Assembly (NCBI GenBank): GCA_024699855.1
Contig: JAMPIQ010000003.1
Span: forward strand, 7,254,001 to 7,318,000
DNA from: Aphelenchoides besseyi
Taxonomy: Eukaryota; Nematoda; Chromadorea; Rhabditida; Aphelenchoididae
Direction: 5' to 3'
DNA: 64,000 nt
Shown: piece after piece, positions 1 to 10,310 of the stretch
How positions within the stretch are numbered: position 1 is the first letter of the stretch
How the letters are laid out: each line of letters opens with the position of its first letter
Program-made: the position numbers and the translations under genes
The notes under the pieces: model-generated
The model's database searches: none
The model's input: the letters and a program-made list of their open reading frames with translations, nothing else
Told to the model about the DNA's origin: nothing

Positions 1-1027
1 CAACTTCAACTTCTTCTTCAACTACTGCTTTGCTCTTTTACTTATGCCGTAAAGAAGAGAATTCATTTGATCACTAAATCGGCTGCGTACAACCAAATGG
101 AGTGCAATTGGATTGACGCTGAGCGACGATTGTAAGTTACGAATCATGTGGTTAGAATTCGTTTAGAATACTGAACGGCGGTTGTCCCGACAATCAACTG
201 ATTCAAGCTAATCGTCGAGACTTTGCAATGGCAATTGATGGCGATGCTGTGGAAAACAACTGGTGAGCTTTTACGAATTCTTTTTGTTGGCAAATTTTAG
301 GTTGAATATCAAAATTCGCGACTGTACATTCAACTTTACAATGCACGGTAAAAACGGTTATAAAGTCGATAACAAAGGTAAGAGCAAACTCAGCAAATCT
401 TACTCGTTGTTTGGGTCTCTATCTCGAAGTGCCATTCATCTACGTGATTCGATCAAACGCTACGGTACGCAACAAGAGCGGTTCAGTTGTGTATGCCAGT
501 TGTCAACTGCGAAACACGTTCATCGAACGACCGTTAATTCACATTGGATTTGGGCAGCCGACTGATCAAATTCTCATTATGTTTGTATGTTCCTGGACTT
601 TTGAATTTGTTCATTCGATTTTAAGCCCAAAGAAGCCGAAACAATTCAAATGACCGTGAAGCCCAACGGCAAATGGAATTATACGAACTGTCAATTGACG
701 ATCAACAAGCAAACCGGAAAAACGATTAAAATTTGTCCGTCTTCTTGGGAAGGTGACAGTTTTGGAAGATTTTGGTTGGTTGAATAGAGGAACGAAACTT
801 ATTTGTGAGTTCAGGTTCTTTGGTCGTGTTCCTTATTACGCGTGGATTGCAATGATGTGAGTGTTTATGCTCGCCTTATTCTTAATAGTTTCAGAGTCAT
901 GATGATTGTTTGTTGTACGGGATCTTCTACCTTCTGCGCTTTCTTCTCGTTTTGTCCATCTGTTTTGGAACGACAACTAAAATCGTCGTATTATCGTAGA
1001 ACTAACAGAATCGTTCGTGTGCTTTGA
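1..1027 (+). CDS. Hypothetical type I membrane protein, 5' partial
   Basis: I do not recognise the family. A spliced frame runs from the left edge to a TGA at 1027. Exons are about 1-132, 168-261, 300-377, 431-579, 622-773 and 814-856, then a last exon from about 898. Most introns are 35-55 nt. The first residues are Leu-rich and end in C-S-F-T-Y-A, like the end of a signal peptide, so only the start codon may be missing. The ectodomain (roughly 200 residues) has scattered cysteines and N-glycosylation sequons such as NAT, NKS and NYT. Near the end a hydrophobic stretch beginning YYAWIAMIV is followed by a basic tail (SSYYRRTNR), which suggests one membrane pass with the C-terminus in the cytosol. 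An AATAAA signal lies at 1040-1045. The last two junctions are the least certain. Confidence 0.5.
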
Positions 1028-1354
1028 ACTGGAATGTGAAATAAACTCGATTGTTTCAATTAACTCGTTTGGTTGCTGTAAAAAACTTATGTGAATTCTA
1101 ATGATAATTGCCAATTCTACAACATTTCTAAATAGCTGTGATTTGCAATTGTGCACCTTCAAAACAATGATTTTTCAATTTGTATTGTGAGGTTGTTTAG
1201 TTTGAATAAGTCAATATTGCGCTTGAAGATGTGCTGCAGTAGTTTTGTGAAAACAAATGAAATGAACTTAAACATTCAAGAGCAATGGAAAGTAAAAACC
1301 GTATGTTGGCAACAACTTACGGCTATCGATCGGCTTTAAAATGATGAAGAAGCA
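1028..1354. other. 3' flank of the membrane protein gene
   Basis: It holds the AATAAA at 1040-1045 and then AT-rich sequence. Short open frames on both strands lack splice context or recognisable motifs, so I see no further gene here. Confidence 0.4.
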
Positions 1355-1633
1355 GACCTTTCCTATTTAACCCTCCTATTTGAGCGCTCGCTCAAATTTC
1401 TTGACCTGCAAATCTACGCTTTTCCACCGCACAATAGCACTTTGCGACCGCCAACGCCACATCTCTGGCGGAAACTAACCGGGGATTAGTGGGATTAGTG
1501 GGCTTAGCGTGGGTTGGCGTGGGTTAGTAGGGTACTCCAGCGCTTACGACCAACGAAAAATTAAACGCGCCCAAATTAGGATGCGAAAAAATTTGAGCGA
1601 GCGGTCGGATGGAAGAATTAAATAGGAAAGATC
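1355..1633. mobile_element. MITE-like element with ~48-bp terminal inverted repeats
   Basis: The left end (1355-1404) and the right end (1583-1633) are imperfect reverse complements of each other. Both carry the blocks CTTTCCTATTTAA and CGCTCGCTCAAATTT. The interior is non-coding and G-rich, with repeated GGGATTAGTGG-type words around 1480-1530. Length is about 279 bp. I see no clear target-site duplication, so the superfamily is unknown. The structure fits a non-autonomous DNA transposon copy. Confidence 0.6.
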
Positions 1634-2108
1634 CACTAAGATTCTGTTGTACTAATCGAAGCGTTATTTCGGTTGGTTCAGTTTCCTAATTGTTGGCTTT
1701 GCTTCCACATAGTGGGTTTTGTGTAGTATGTAAACTTTTTCCCGTCTATTCAACGTTTTTTCGATAATCGAGTTTGTGACCGATTTCAAAAGCAAAGGAT
1801 GCAATCGAAGTACAAAGTACGTGGAATAGGCAGAGAAGCATCGATCTCTATAGGTAAAAAGGTCTTTTGGCTCGCAGTAATCCAACCGGGAAACAGTGGA
1901 TTGGGTGTCGCCTACCTCCCGTTTGTCCACTCGACATAACCAAAAGTGTCGTTTTTGTGGTCGACCACTTGGTCTCCGACTTCGTGCTTAACAACAGTCA
2001 ATGCACGGCGTTAATTTTATATTTCGTCGTTTTCTGTTAACGTCTTTGCGTTCAGTTCGGGTTCAAGTTTTGTGAATAAGTATCAACTATTATAGATTGT
2101 TTCCAACA
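1634..2108. other. Intergenic, no supported gene
   Basis: One minus-strand open frame (1664-1930) exists, but it has no recognisable motif or splice partner. The stretch upstream of 2109 may hold the promoter of the next gene. Confidence 0.3.
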
Positions 2109-2303
2109 ATGACAGAAGATCGTGGTCCGGTCAAAAATAGCGCTCTCTTACGATCGGAACGTAGTTTGGTTAGCAAACTACATAGCAACGGTTTCCCTGT
2201 GCGCTGCGATACATATGGTGTTGATGGCCGTTTCCAAATTTTTCGCATAAATAAGACCGCAACAAATGTGATGGTAGACACGTTCAATGGAACCATGAAG
2301 TAA
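2109..2303 (+). CDS. Short hypothetical ORF or first exon, kelch-like region
   Basis: An ATG at 2109 opens 64 codons to a TAA at 2301-2303. The product ends with a beta-strand-like stretch (GRFQIFRIN). It lies just upstream of the kelch-like ORF at 2539 on the same strand and could belong to it. However, I could not find a GT-AG junction that joins the two in frame. It may be a separate small gene, a decayed exon, or noise. Confidence 0.25.
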   Translation: MTEDRGPVKNSALLRSERSLVSKLHSNGFPVRCDTYGVDGRFQIFRINKTATNVMVDTFNGTMK

Positions 2304-2538
2304 TTTCAGATTTCTCATCTTTTGATCATTCAATGTTTAAAAAAATTTACATTGACACATCTGCTATTAAACACCTAATTAAGGGACATTATTTTGGTTT
2401 AGAAATAATGTGTTTTATTGATGGTTCAACAGTCTGTGGAGTCGGATTTTGCCGAATTCTCGACCAAAAATTCTGGTTTAACGGCAACTTTGACATCAAT
2501 TTTGTTTTGCGCATCGACGCGATCAAATTCTTGGAAAA

Positions 2539-3135
2539 ATGAAATACATTCTCGACACCAAAGCACAACCAGCGACTTTGAAGAGTTATTTGCACAAGCA
2601 TTGCTACTCCTACACTGTCGACTTATATAATGGAAATCTGTCCGATGTGAAAGTTACCGACATGCAACACAAAATTCGATTTCCCACAATCCGCAATGGC
2701 AAATTATTTGGATTTCCAGATGATCAAAATGGTAATATAAATTCAAAGAAGTTGTTCGAGATTTCGTTGATTGACGGATCGAAAATTAAGCACGAAGTCA
2801 AGGGAGAGATCGATAGGAGAGATGGCACTTATTTTGTAAGTTAACCATCGGTTACTTAGTTATACTTTATTTTACAGCATCCTTCTTTGTGGATTAATGA
2901 CAAACTTCTGGTCGGAATACTTGACGTATTCGACTATGTTCCGAATATTTATAAGTTCGACATCCTTCAGATGAAATGGGAGAAAACAACTATTGAGGTG
3001 GAAGGTGGAATAGAATCAATGACTTTAACCGATGGTTTGCTTATCGTTCATGCGTACAGTCCGAAGGACAAATTGGACTCATCCGGAGATGATGATAGGG
3101 ACAAGGAATTCAACCAATTTATCTACCGTTTTTAA
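2539..3135 (+). CDS. Hypothetical protein with kelch/beta-propeller-like repeat
   Basis: Two exons join in frame: 2539-2835 and about 2879-3135, with a 43-nt GTAAGT...TTTACAG intron. The product is about 185 residues. The second exon carries a pattern like one kelch blade: a hydrophobic strand (KLLVGILD), then NIYKFDILQMKWEK, which resembles the kelch 'V-Y-D-x-x-x-x-x-W' element. The usual Gly-Gly is not kept. A probable intron in the 3' UTR (about 3141-3181) and an AATAAA at 3489-3494 support a transcribed gene. With so few blades it may be a fragment of a larger propeller or a divergent family. No signal peptide or membrane segment is seen. Confidence 0.45.
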
Positions 3136-6100
3136 TATGAGTAAGTTGATTAGAAGTTTCGAATATCAAAGTGTTGTTTTAGAGCCGTTGACTCGTTGGC
3201 CAATTTGACTTGGTTGTCAATGCAACGCTATTCGGTCAGGAATCCGAGTTTCTATGCATGGTTACTGTCCAAAATCCCAAAAAACTACAGACTTCGTTCA
3301 TTGTGGGACAGCAGAAAACAAAAACATGACTGTTCTGTTTGCGCGGTAATTCAAAATGGTTGTTGTTCATGGAAAATGTCTGACCAAAAGTCACAAATAT
3401 TGTAATCAATTGTTTTAACAGTTAAACTGATCTTTTTTAATTGGCATTAATGTTTACGATTGTTTTCTTGTATCTTATGAGTCTGTTCAATAAACGTCAC
3501 CAGAAGTTGCTTCAAAAATTTTGAGATACTAGTAGTTCTAATTAAGTTGTAATTAGATATCTGTTATAAAGTCCGTAGTGTTTTTTGCGGATCACAATCG
3601 TCAGTTAGTGTCAAACACAAAATGTTTTTTGGCAATTCACTTTCTATACGACGACAAAAAACTCCCCCGTTTTTGATTGTTTGCTTCCCGCTCGTTAAAC
3701 GTTGTCTTGATATTCAAATGCTTCGTCATTTTGGTTCTGAATTGTTGTTGGAAGTACATAAAAACTCGAACAAAACAGTTAAAGTTTCTTACAGCGATAA
3801 TAAGCCACATTCTCGTCGATTCATCCGACATCACGTCATAAACTCGAGGATTTTTGTTGGAACACAATTTTCAAGATTCCATAGTGTTTCTGTTTACACC
3901 TTTTACCGTAGTTCAAAAACTTTTAGTTTATGATGCAAAGAAAAAATGATGCCAATGTTTGTTTCTTAACTTTGCATTTCCGCCGCTTTATTTGTGCAAC
4001 CCGATTACGTTCAATCTCTACGCACGTCAATGAACCCGTTGATCGGATATCTTCTGGCCAACTGAAACACAACAGTCGATGATAAATCGGATGAGCAGAA
4101 TGAAACTGCACGACTTTTCAGTGTTTCTGGGTGGTCGTAGTGTTGGCGTCATTCGAACTTAACGGATTTCCGCTCACACAACAAAATCGAATATTCAAAC
4201 TATGAAAATGCGACCAATTTTTTCAGTGGGTACAAGCTGCTTTGAGTTGTAGAACCAAATTTAATGAAAACGTCAAGTTACAAAATCTTTCCGACTTATC
4301 ACTGTTGTAAAAATCTTGAGTTTATTAATACATTTGATTGAATAAAATGCAAATTTTGAAGCTGACAAATCGATTGCACGTCCTTCTGCAACCAGTCACA
4401 TTCCACCGTGGAAGCCAAGTCTCGTTCTCGACCAACAGAAACTGTTTTCGCTTGTTAGATAAACGTCATTTCGAAATAATGCAAAAGAACCAGAAGTCCA
4501 CGAAAGACGTTGAAACGGAAATCTTATTTACGCTAAAAAGTATCGTAAGTTTCTGATTTTCATTTAACACTGTGGACCGTTCACTTCACCGAAAGGTCAG
4601 TGAAACGGAAGTCGGTTCGACAAAGATAACTCACGAACGTCAAATGGTTTTCTTGCAAATCGTGAAACGCGTTGAAGCGCATGAAATTGCAGCTTGACGG
4701 TCGTCATCTAAAATTTTTCGACAGTAGCAGATTCTGTGTAATCTCCAAAAGCTTGGAGATTACACACGGTAACTTTTTGTTTGTTTTTGTTTTGAATTCC
4801 TTTCTCTAATTCATAACACATTACTCATTGACTTTGTGGTCCTTAGTAAATTTAAATTGGATTTCAATTATCGTGTTGTGATCTTTGTTTGTTGCATTTC
4901 ACTGGATATGGATTTGTTGCTCGTAACATGATTAGCAATCTTGCTGATTAGTTCCTGAAATTTCACTAAATAAGCCGAATCCCGGAACTTAAGTCGCATT
5001 CCGCGCCGTCGTTTTAAGCGATTATCTTTTCGTTCGTTTACACTTCTAATTTCGTGTCTCAGTCGTTTTCTTCAATCAAAAGAATTCTTGATGATACGTA
5101 GGATTACGTTAATAACTGCGAATTACAATTAAAATTCTTTACGTTCAGCCGTGAACTCTTTTTACGAACAGATTCCCTGGAGATCTCTGTTCTAAGGGTA
5201 TCATATTGCAGAAACAATCGTCTTTCAGTTTTGCACTTTGTCGCGACTACGAAGCCGATTTGCTCCGCATTCGTTAGTTAATGGAGTCGGCGAGCAACAC
5301 GACAAAAGTGACCGATGGTTTAGACTACAAACTAAACTGTGAGCCCGAAATATAACCACAGTACGATAAGCAGAAGTGTAAACAAGAGTTGGCAGGTACT
5401 GTGTGATGCTACGGAAACGATTTTAATTTTGATCAGTTGACGCCGAAAATGAAATGTTGACTATCAAAACACCTTATATATGTCACAAAACAAACGATTC
5501 TCGTAACAAGTTCGTTCGTCTATTACTTGACACGATCTTAGCAGAACGATTGCCAAAGACACGATTTGAACATTAACGATCAATTTCTTTTCTGAAATTT
5601 AACCCTCGTGTTCCTTCTAAGCAATGATGTGATGAGATTTCAAATAGTTGTAGTCTGTTGGTGCTGGTAACTTAATTAAGAAAGTTTATCCTTGAAGTAT
5701 GAGCAGAAAGAAATGGAATATAATCTTGCCATTTCCGCATTCCATGTAACTTTTGGCGTGAAAACGTGAATTCACAAAGAAACGGTGGCTGGCACCCGTA
5801 TTTCTTTAAGGTCGAAGATGTAGAAAAAATTGACGTTAAGCACATCTATTCTTACATCCGATTAGAATCCTGCAATCCGCCTTGGGTTGTGAACTGGTTT
5901 TTCGGGGCAACGAATGATGAGACAAGATTGGAAACACCAACAGATTTAGAGAGCTTTGAAGCACGATATTGAATTGTACGATCAAATTTACATTTTGTTA
6001 CTACAGAGAGATGCTTTGTGTTGGTAGTGTAAACAAACAAAAGTGAACGTGGAATACAAATGACTTGTCGAATGGCTCCTTAGCTAATACAGCGCTAAAC

Positions 6101-9100
6101 TCAACCACCATAACTGTTGTCAATTCCTCTGTTCGTCTTGAATGACATTCAAAATGTGTGCAAAAGTTGAGTTTCGGTTGGAACGTAGAAATACGACACA
6201 TTCTGGACCCGAGAGTTTTTGTGTCACATTTCGCCCAATTAACCTATTCCTGTCACAAACATTCTAGGTCTTGTTGTTCTTTCCGGGACCTTAAAATTTG
6301 CTTTCAAAATCGATCAATCAGAAGACCACTTGACAAACGGAAGTCAAATCTTTCAATTTTCGAAATTAAAACTCTCTTTATTCGTTTAATTGTGACTGTT
6401 GCGAAGAGGATATCAGTTTAGAATTAAGTCCTGCGTCAACGCGATAAAAATCTTCGATATCCTCTTTATTCGTGATTCATGTATTGGCAACATACAGGCG
6501 CTATAATGTTTCTTTCGTGTGCAGCCATCATTACGGTAATGAATCCGCTATTGCTATACGTTCAGACACGGAAGCAAACGCAACAACGAAAATCGCATTT
6601 TGTTGTCACGAAGCTTTGAAGCACTCAGATTTAATTAAATTTTAAGTCCGATTTATTTTGAGATCACCCTTGTCCTTCGTAAATTTTAAACTCTCGTACC
6701 AGTGATGTGGTCTTCAACAATCCCAAGTATTTTCTTGAACTATCAATCTTTAACAATGAACCATCTAAGTGAACTTAACATCGTGCATCGTAAGCAAATG
6801 TTCATTGGTGCAGTCCAAGAACTGGGATCGTGTGTTACTGAAACACAATCGAAACCATAAGCTCACTTCTGGACGGAGAGTTGTAAGCAACTCAAATCCC
6901 AATTTCAAAGCTTTCCATCTGGCAATCGTCGCTAATGCAAACATTTTTGATGAATTTCACAACTTTCAGTGTGTTATAGAACACAAATAACCGTGTGGAT
7001 ATCTGATTCTTTATTGCATGAAAAGCGTACTTCATTCCATAATCACGGGTTTGGCGAAACTTGTTGACAAAACCGTGCAATTTTCTGTTTCATTGGTCTG
7101 CCATCAGCAATAAAATTTGCGTCCAATCAATGGCCGCATGAAATCCAGTTGACTGAACCTTTTGCTGTCCAAATTCACGTTGACAGCTATTTCGGGATCT
7201 GAATTGCTGCAACAAGTGGAGATGTGATGTTCGAATTCATTGGCATCTCAATTCCAACTTATCTTCGAGCTCGTCAACAAGAACCGAATAGGAATGGTTT
7301 CATTCACTCGCAAACTTTAAGAGAGAACGAAAACTCTTGAACGTTCATTCATCACTTTTTCAACTGAAAACTTTGTCGCAAATTCGTGAGTATTTTTTCG
7401 CGTTGGTGATGTGCAATTGTTTCCGGTGCAGTTCGTTTAATTGACCGTCAAAATTTGTTTAGCTTCGTACACGCGTTCAATCCTTTGATCCCTCGACAAA
7501 CTCTTTTCGAATCCATCGAGCTGTTAAATTCGTGAACGTGACGGTTGTTACCAGTTTAACGGAATTGGTGTTAAATTGATTAACTTCGAAATTTTAGTTT
7601 GCGAAAAGTACAACACGAAAAATTTCTGATGTAGAAGATTTGACATCAAAGCTCGAAACAGATTCTGCAGGATTAACGTACATATGTAGTTGCTTATGCG
7701 CGATGTCTGCTTCTAAGATTAGACAACGACGTCGTTTGACGACATGCTGCTCAGGAATTCCAAAACATTTCACGTTTTTGAGTGCATTTGATGTCAGTCA
7801 TTTTTCTGGAGCGAATGGAGAAAGAGGGTGTGAGCCGGAAATCTTTTAGTCAAAGTATCACTTCCGTGTCAACAAAATATAGATCATGCTCGAAAGCTGT
7901 TCATCCTCTTGTCCCATCATTCTAATTACCAACTTTTCGTCATTGGGATGGTTGGTGGCATGTGTAGACAACTCAGACCGCATACTAAACCTCTCATTTC
8001 GTGACCTTTGATTTGAAATTGTGTTCACCGTATCCAGACCGGGTTAAAGAACATGGCCGGTAGACAACATAGCTAACACATCATCAATTATAACGCAGTT
8101 TCTTTGACCGAATCCACGTCTTCTTGTTGTTACCGTAGAGTCAAACACATTGGTTTTGTCTCAAAAAATCTAAGCTTGAACGAGTGGGCAATTTTCTTAC
8201 GAATAACGGAAACGGTCTCAGCGTTTTCATTCATCGACCCACAAGAACGGAACCCAAAGTTCGAAAGATTCTGCGAATTCTTCAACCAGTTCAAAATCGT
8301 AGAAGCGGAACGTGTTCTCGATATTTTCGCCATATCTTCCTAGTAGAGGAAGCAATTTCGAAGACAAGATAGACACATCAACACGTACAATGAGAGGAGT
8401 GCTTGTGTTTGTCGCAATCGTTTTCGCATTTCCAAATTTCAAATATTGAAACTGGGAACCTCAATTTATCATCTGTGCTATCGAGCGTTGGCGGAATTCA
8501 TCATTCATAAAGAATTTGTCAGTTGTACGAACGCTTAGTTTTGTAAAGTTAGGAGATATATCCGAGTTGATCACCTAAATCGCCTACTCTGAAATGTTTT
8601 TTATGAGATTAATTGTACTAGCTAAAGGTCATTTAATTCAATTTGTAACCCTTGACTTCTTCACTTACTAAGTGGCCCATTAGTTTTGCTCTTTCCAAAA
8701 CGAATATCCGCTTTCGTGTACGCAACGTTGAAATATTAGTCGCCATTATGTAATTTTAATCCAAAACAACGATCAGAACTTGTAGCTTCCGCATCTCTAC
8801 GTCTGATTCGAGGTATGGAATTCTCAGAAGAAAATGTAATCGATTAGTTATCGATTATCTTAGCGATACGCAATGGAAAGATTGCGTGAGCTTAACTTGT
8901 TTAAAATAGCCTACTGAGCTCAAAAACAGTAATTATCGTCGAGTCTTACAAAACTTGTTTATATCTTGTCTTCAAAACAACAATTTGGACTACCAATTAC
9001 TCGGCATTATCTGTTCCTTTGCTGTGGAAAAGCCAATTTGTATGCTGTTCGTTTACACAAAAGTCACCGTTCAGAGATCTGCCGATCGTATTTTAAGGAC

Positions 9101-9321
9101 CTTTGTATCAATCGTAAATTCCGGAAACGTTTTTTTATCTCAAAATGAACTCATCGTTTCATATTAACAACTTCAATCCTTGAGGAATCAGTCGATACGC
9201 TCGGAAATTGAATTTTCTGTTTTTGTACTCGGAAATTGGTTTGAGTTCTTCTTCAAACAGAAGCCTTGTAGCGATTGTTCCAACATATTAATCTTTTGTC
9301 GTTAATCTATCCGGAAATACA
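3136..9321. other. Gene-poor interval, 3.1-9.3 kb
   Basis: After the 3' UTR of the preceding gene (signal at 3489-3494) I find only short open frames on both strands, none with recognisable motifs or convincing splice partners. The best of them are 5766-5972 (+, about 68 codons, rich in aromatic residues) and 8104-8343 (+). Base composition stays moderately AT-rich. The only clear structure is the hairpin at 4736-4765. Undetected short-exon or non-coding RNA genes are possible. Confidence 0.4.
4736..4765. repeat. Perfect 13-bp-stem hairpin
   Basis: GTGTAATCTCCAA and its exact reverse complement TTGGAGATTACAC flank a 4-nt loop, AAGC. The match stops sharply at both ends. It lies in non-coding sequence between genes. 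It could be a palindromic repeat, a transcript-processing hairpin or a binding site; the sequence does not decide between these. Confidence 0.6.
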
Positions 9322-10310
9322 ACAAAGATTACAAAGATTACAAAGATTTATTCGGTTCAATCAACAAATCAACAACAAGATAAAATGAAAGATGGTAAAA
9401 GATAGTTAATTTGTTGATGCGAATACTTCGACCGCTTTTTTCCAGTCGCTTCGGTTTTGAGCGATTTGTTGCCATCCGTTTCCCAACAGATTCAAGTCTC
9501 GGCGCCAACGGTGAGGTGGTCTTCCAATTGGTCTGGTCCAACCATAAGGCCACCAGAAAGTTGTTCTTGTTGACCATCGGTTGTCGTTTCTTCTTGCGAC
9601 ATGTCCGGCCCATCGAAACTTACGTTTTAATGCGTCGTGAACGGCGTCTTTAAACTTTGTTTGTGCTCTGATTTCAACACTTCTGACTTCATCGCGTAGT
9701 CGAATGCCAAGAATTCTTCTTTCCATTGCTCTTTGCGTCGTTGTTAGTTTGGTACGTTCGGTTTTCCGCATCGTCCAAACTTCAGATCCATAATTGAGCG
9801 CTGGTAGTACAACTGAGTTGAAGAGTTGAGCTCGAATTTTGACGTCTTTTGTCTTCTTCAGGACTTCTTGGATGTTTTTGAATCCAAACCATCCGGCCGA
9901 TCGTCGCCTTCGAATTTCCCCATCAATGGTGCGGTTTTCAGAGATTTCTTGACCTAAATAAACGTATTTACTTACCAATTTAATAGGTTCGTCCTTGATC
10001 AAGATCCTTCCCACTTCACAACTTGGATTTGCCATGACTTGCGTCTTTTTACGGTTAATACGAAGTCCAATTTGCGATCCCACGTCATCCAGTTCGTTGA
10101 GCATAAGTTCAGCTGTTTGAAAGTCGTGCGCAAAAAGGACAATGTCATCAGCAAATCGAAGATGGTGGAGTCGTTCGCCGTCAATCCGAATTCCATAATT
10201 GCTCCAATCCAACTGACGAAAAACGTCTTCCGAAATACAACAAATCCGATAAATTTCATTGTTGCTTTGCATTGAATTAGAGGCTAAATAAGATTAAGTT
10301 GGGTCTCATC
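9322..10310 (-). mobile_element. 5'-truncated RTE-type LINE
   Basis: Reading on the minus strand, a reverse transcriptase reading frame (10272-9406) is followed by a short 3' tail and then three copies of a 9-bp unit (TTTGTAATC on the minus strand; ACAAAGATT on the plus strand at 9322-9348). Short tandem repeats at the 3' end are typical of RTE elements. The upstream apurinic endonuclease and the first part of the RT are missing. Beyond about 10272 the frame breaks, with only weak resemblance to the preceding RT region. This is a dead insertion copy. Confidence 0.75.
9406..10272 (-). pseudogene. Reverse transcriptase C-terminal fragment (RTE clade)
   Basis: This is a 288-codon frame with the RT catalytic motif FADDIVLFA near residue 41-49, preceded by YGIRIDGERLHHLR. 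The YLGQEIS block of the thumb-proximal region follows. The C-terminal region runs ALNYGSEVW, RRILGI, RWAGHVARR and IGRPPHRW. These blocks occur in this order in the nematode 'endonuclease-reverse transcriptase' (RTE) proteins I know. The N-terminal endonuclease and fingers domains are absent, so it cannot transpose by itself. The frame itself has no internal stop, which suggests a fairly recent insertion. The first residues before EDVFRQLDW may not be genuine RT sequence. Confidence 0.8.

Noticed and set aside
9411..10275. Plus-strand ORFs opposite the reverse transcriptase
   Set aside because: They are antisense shadows of the RTE coding sequence, which has clear RT motifs on the minus strand.
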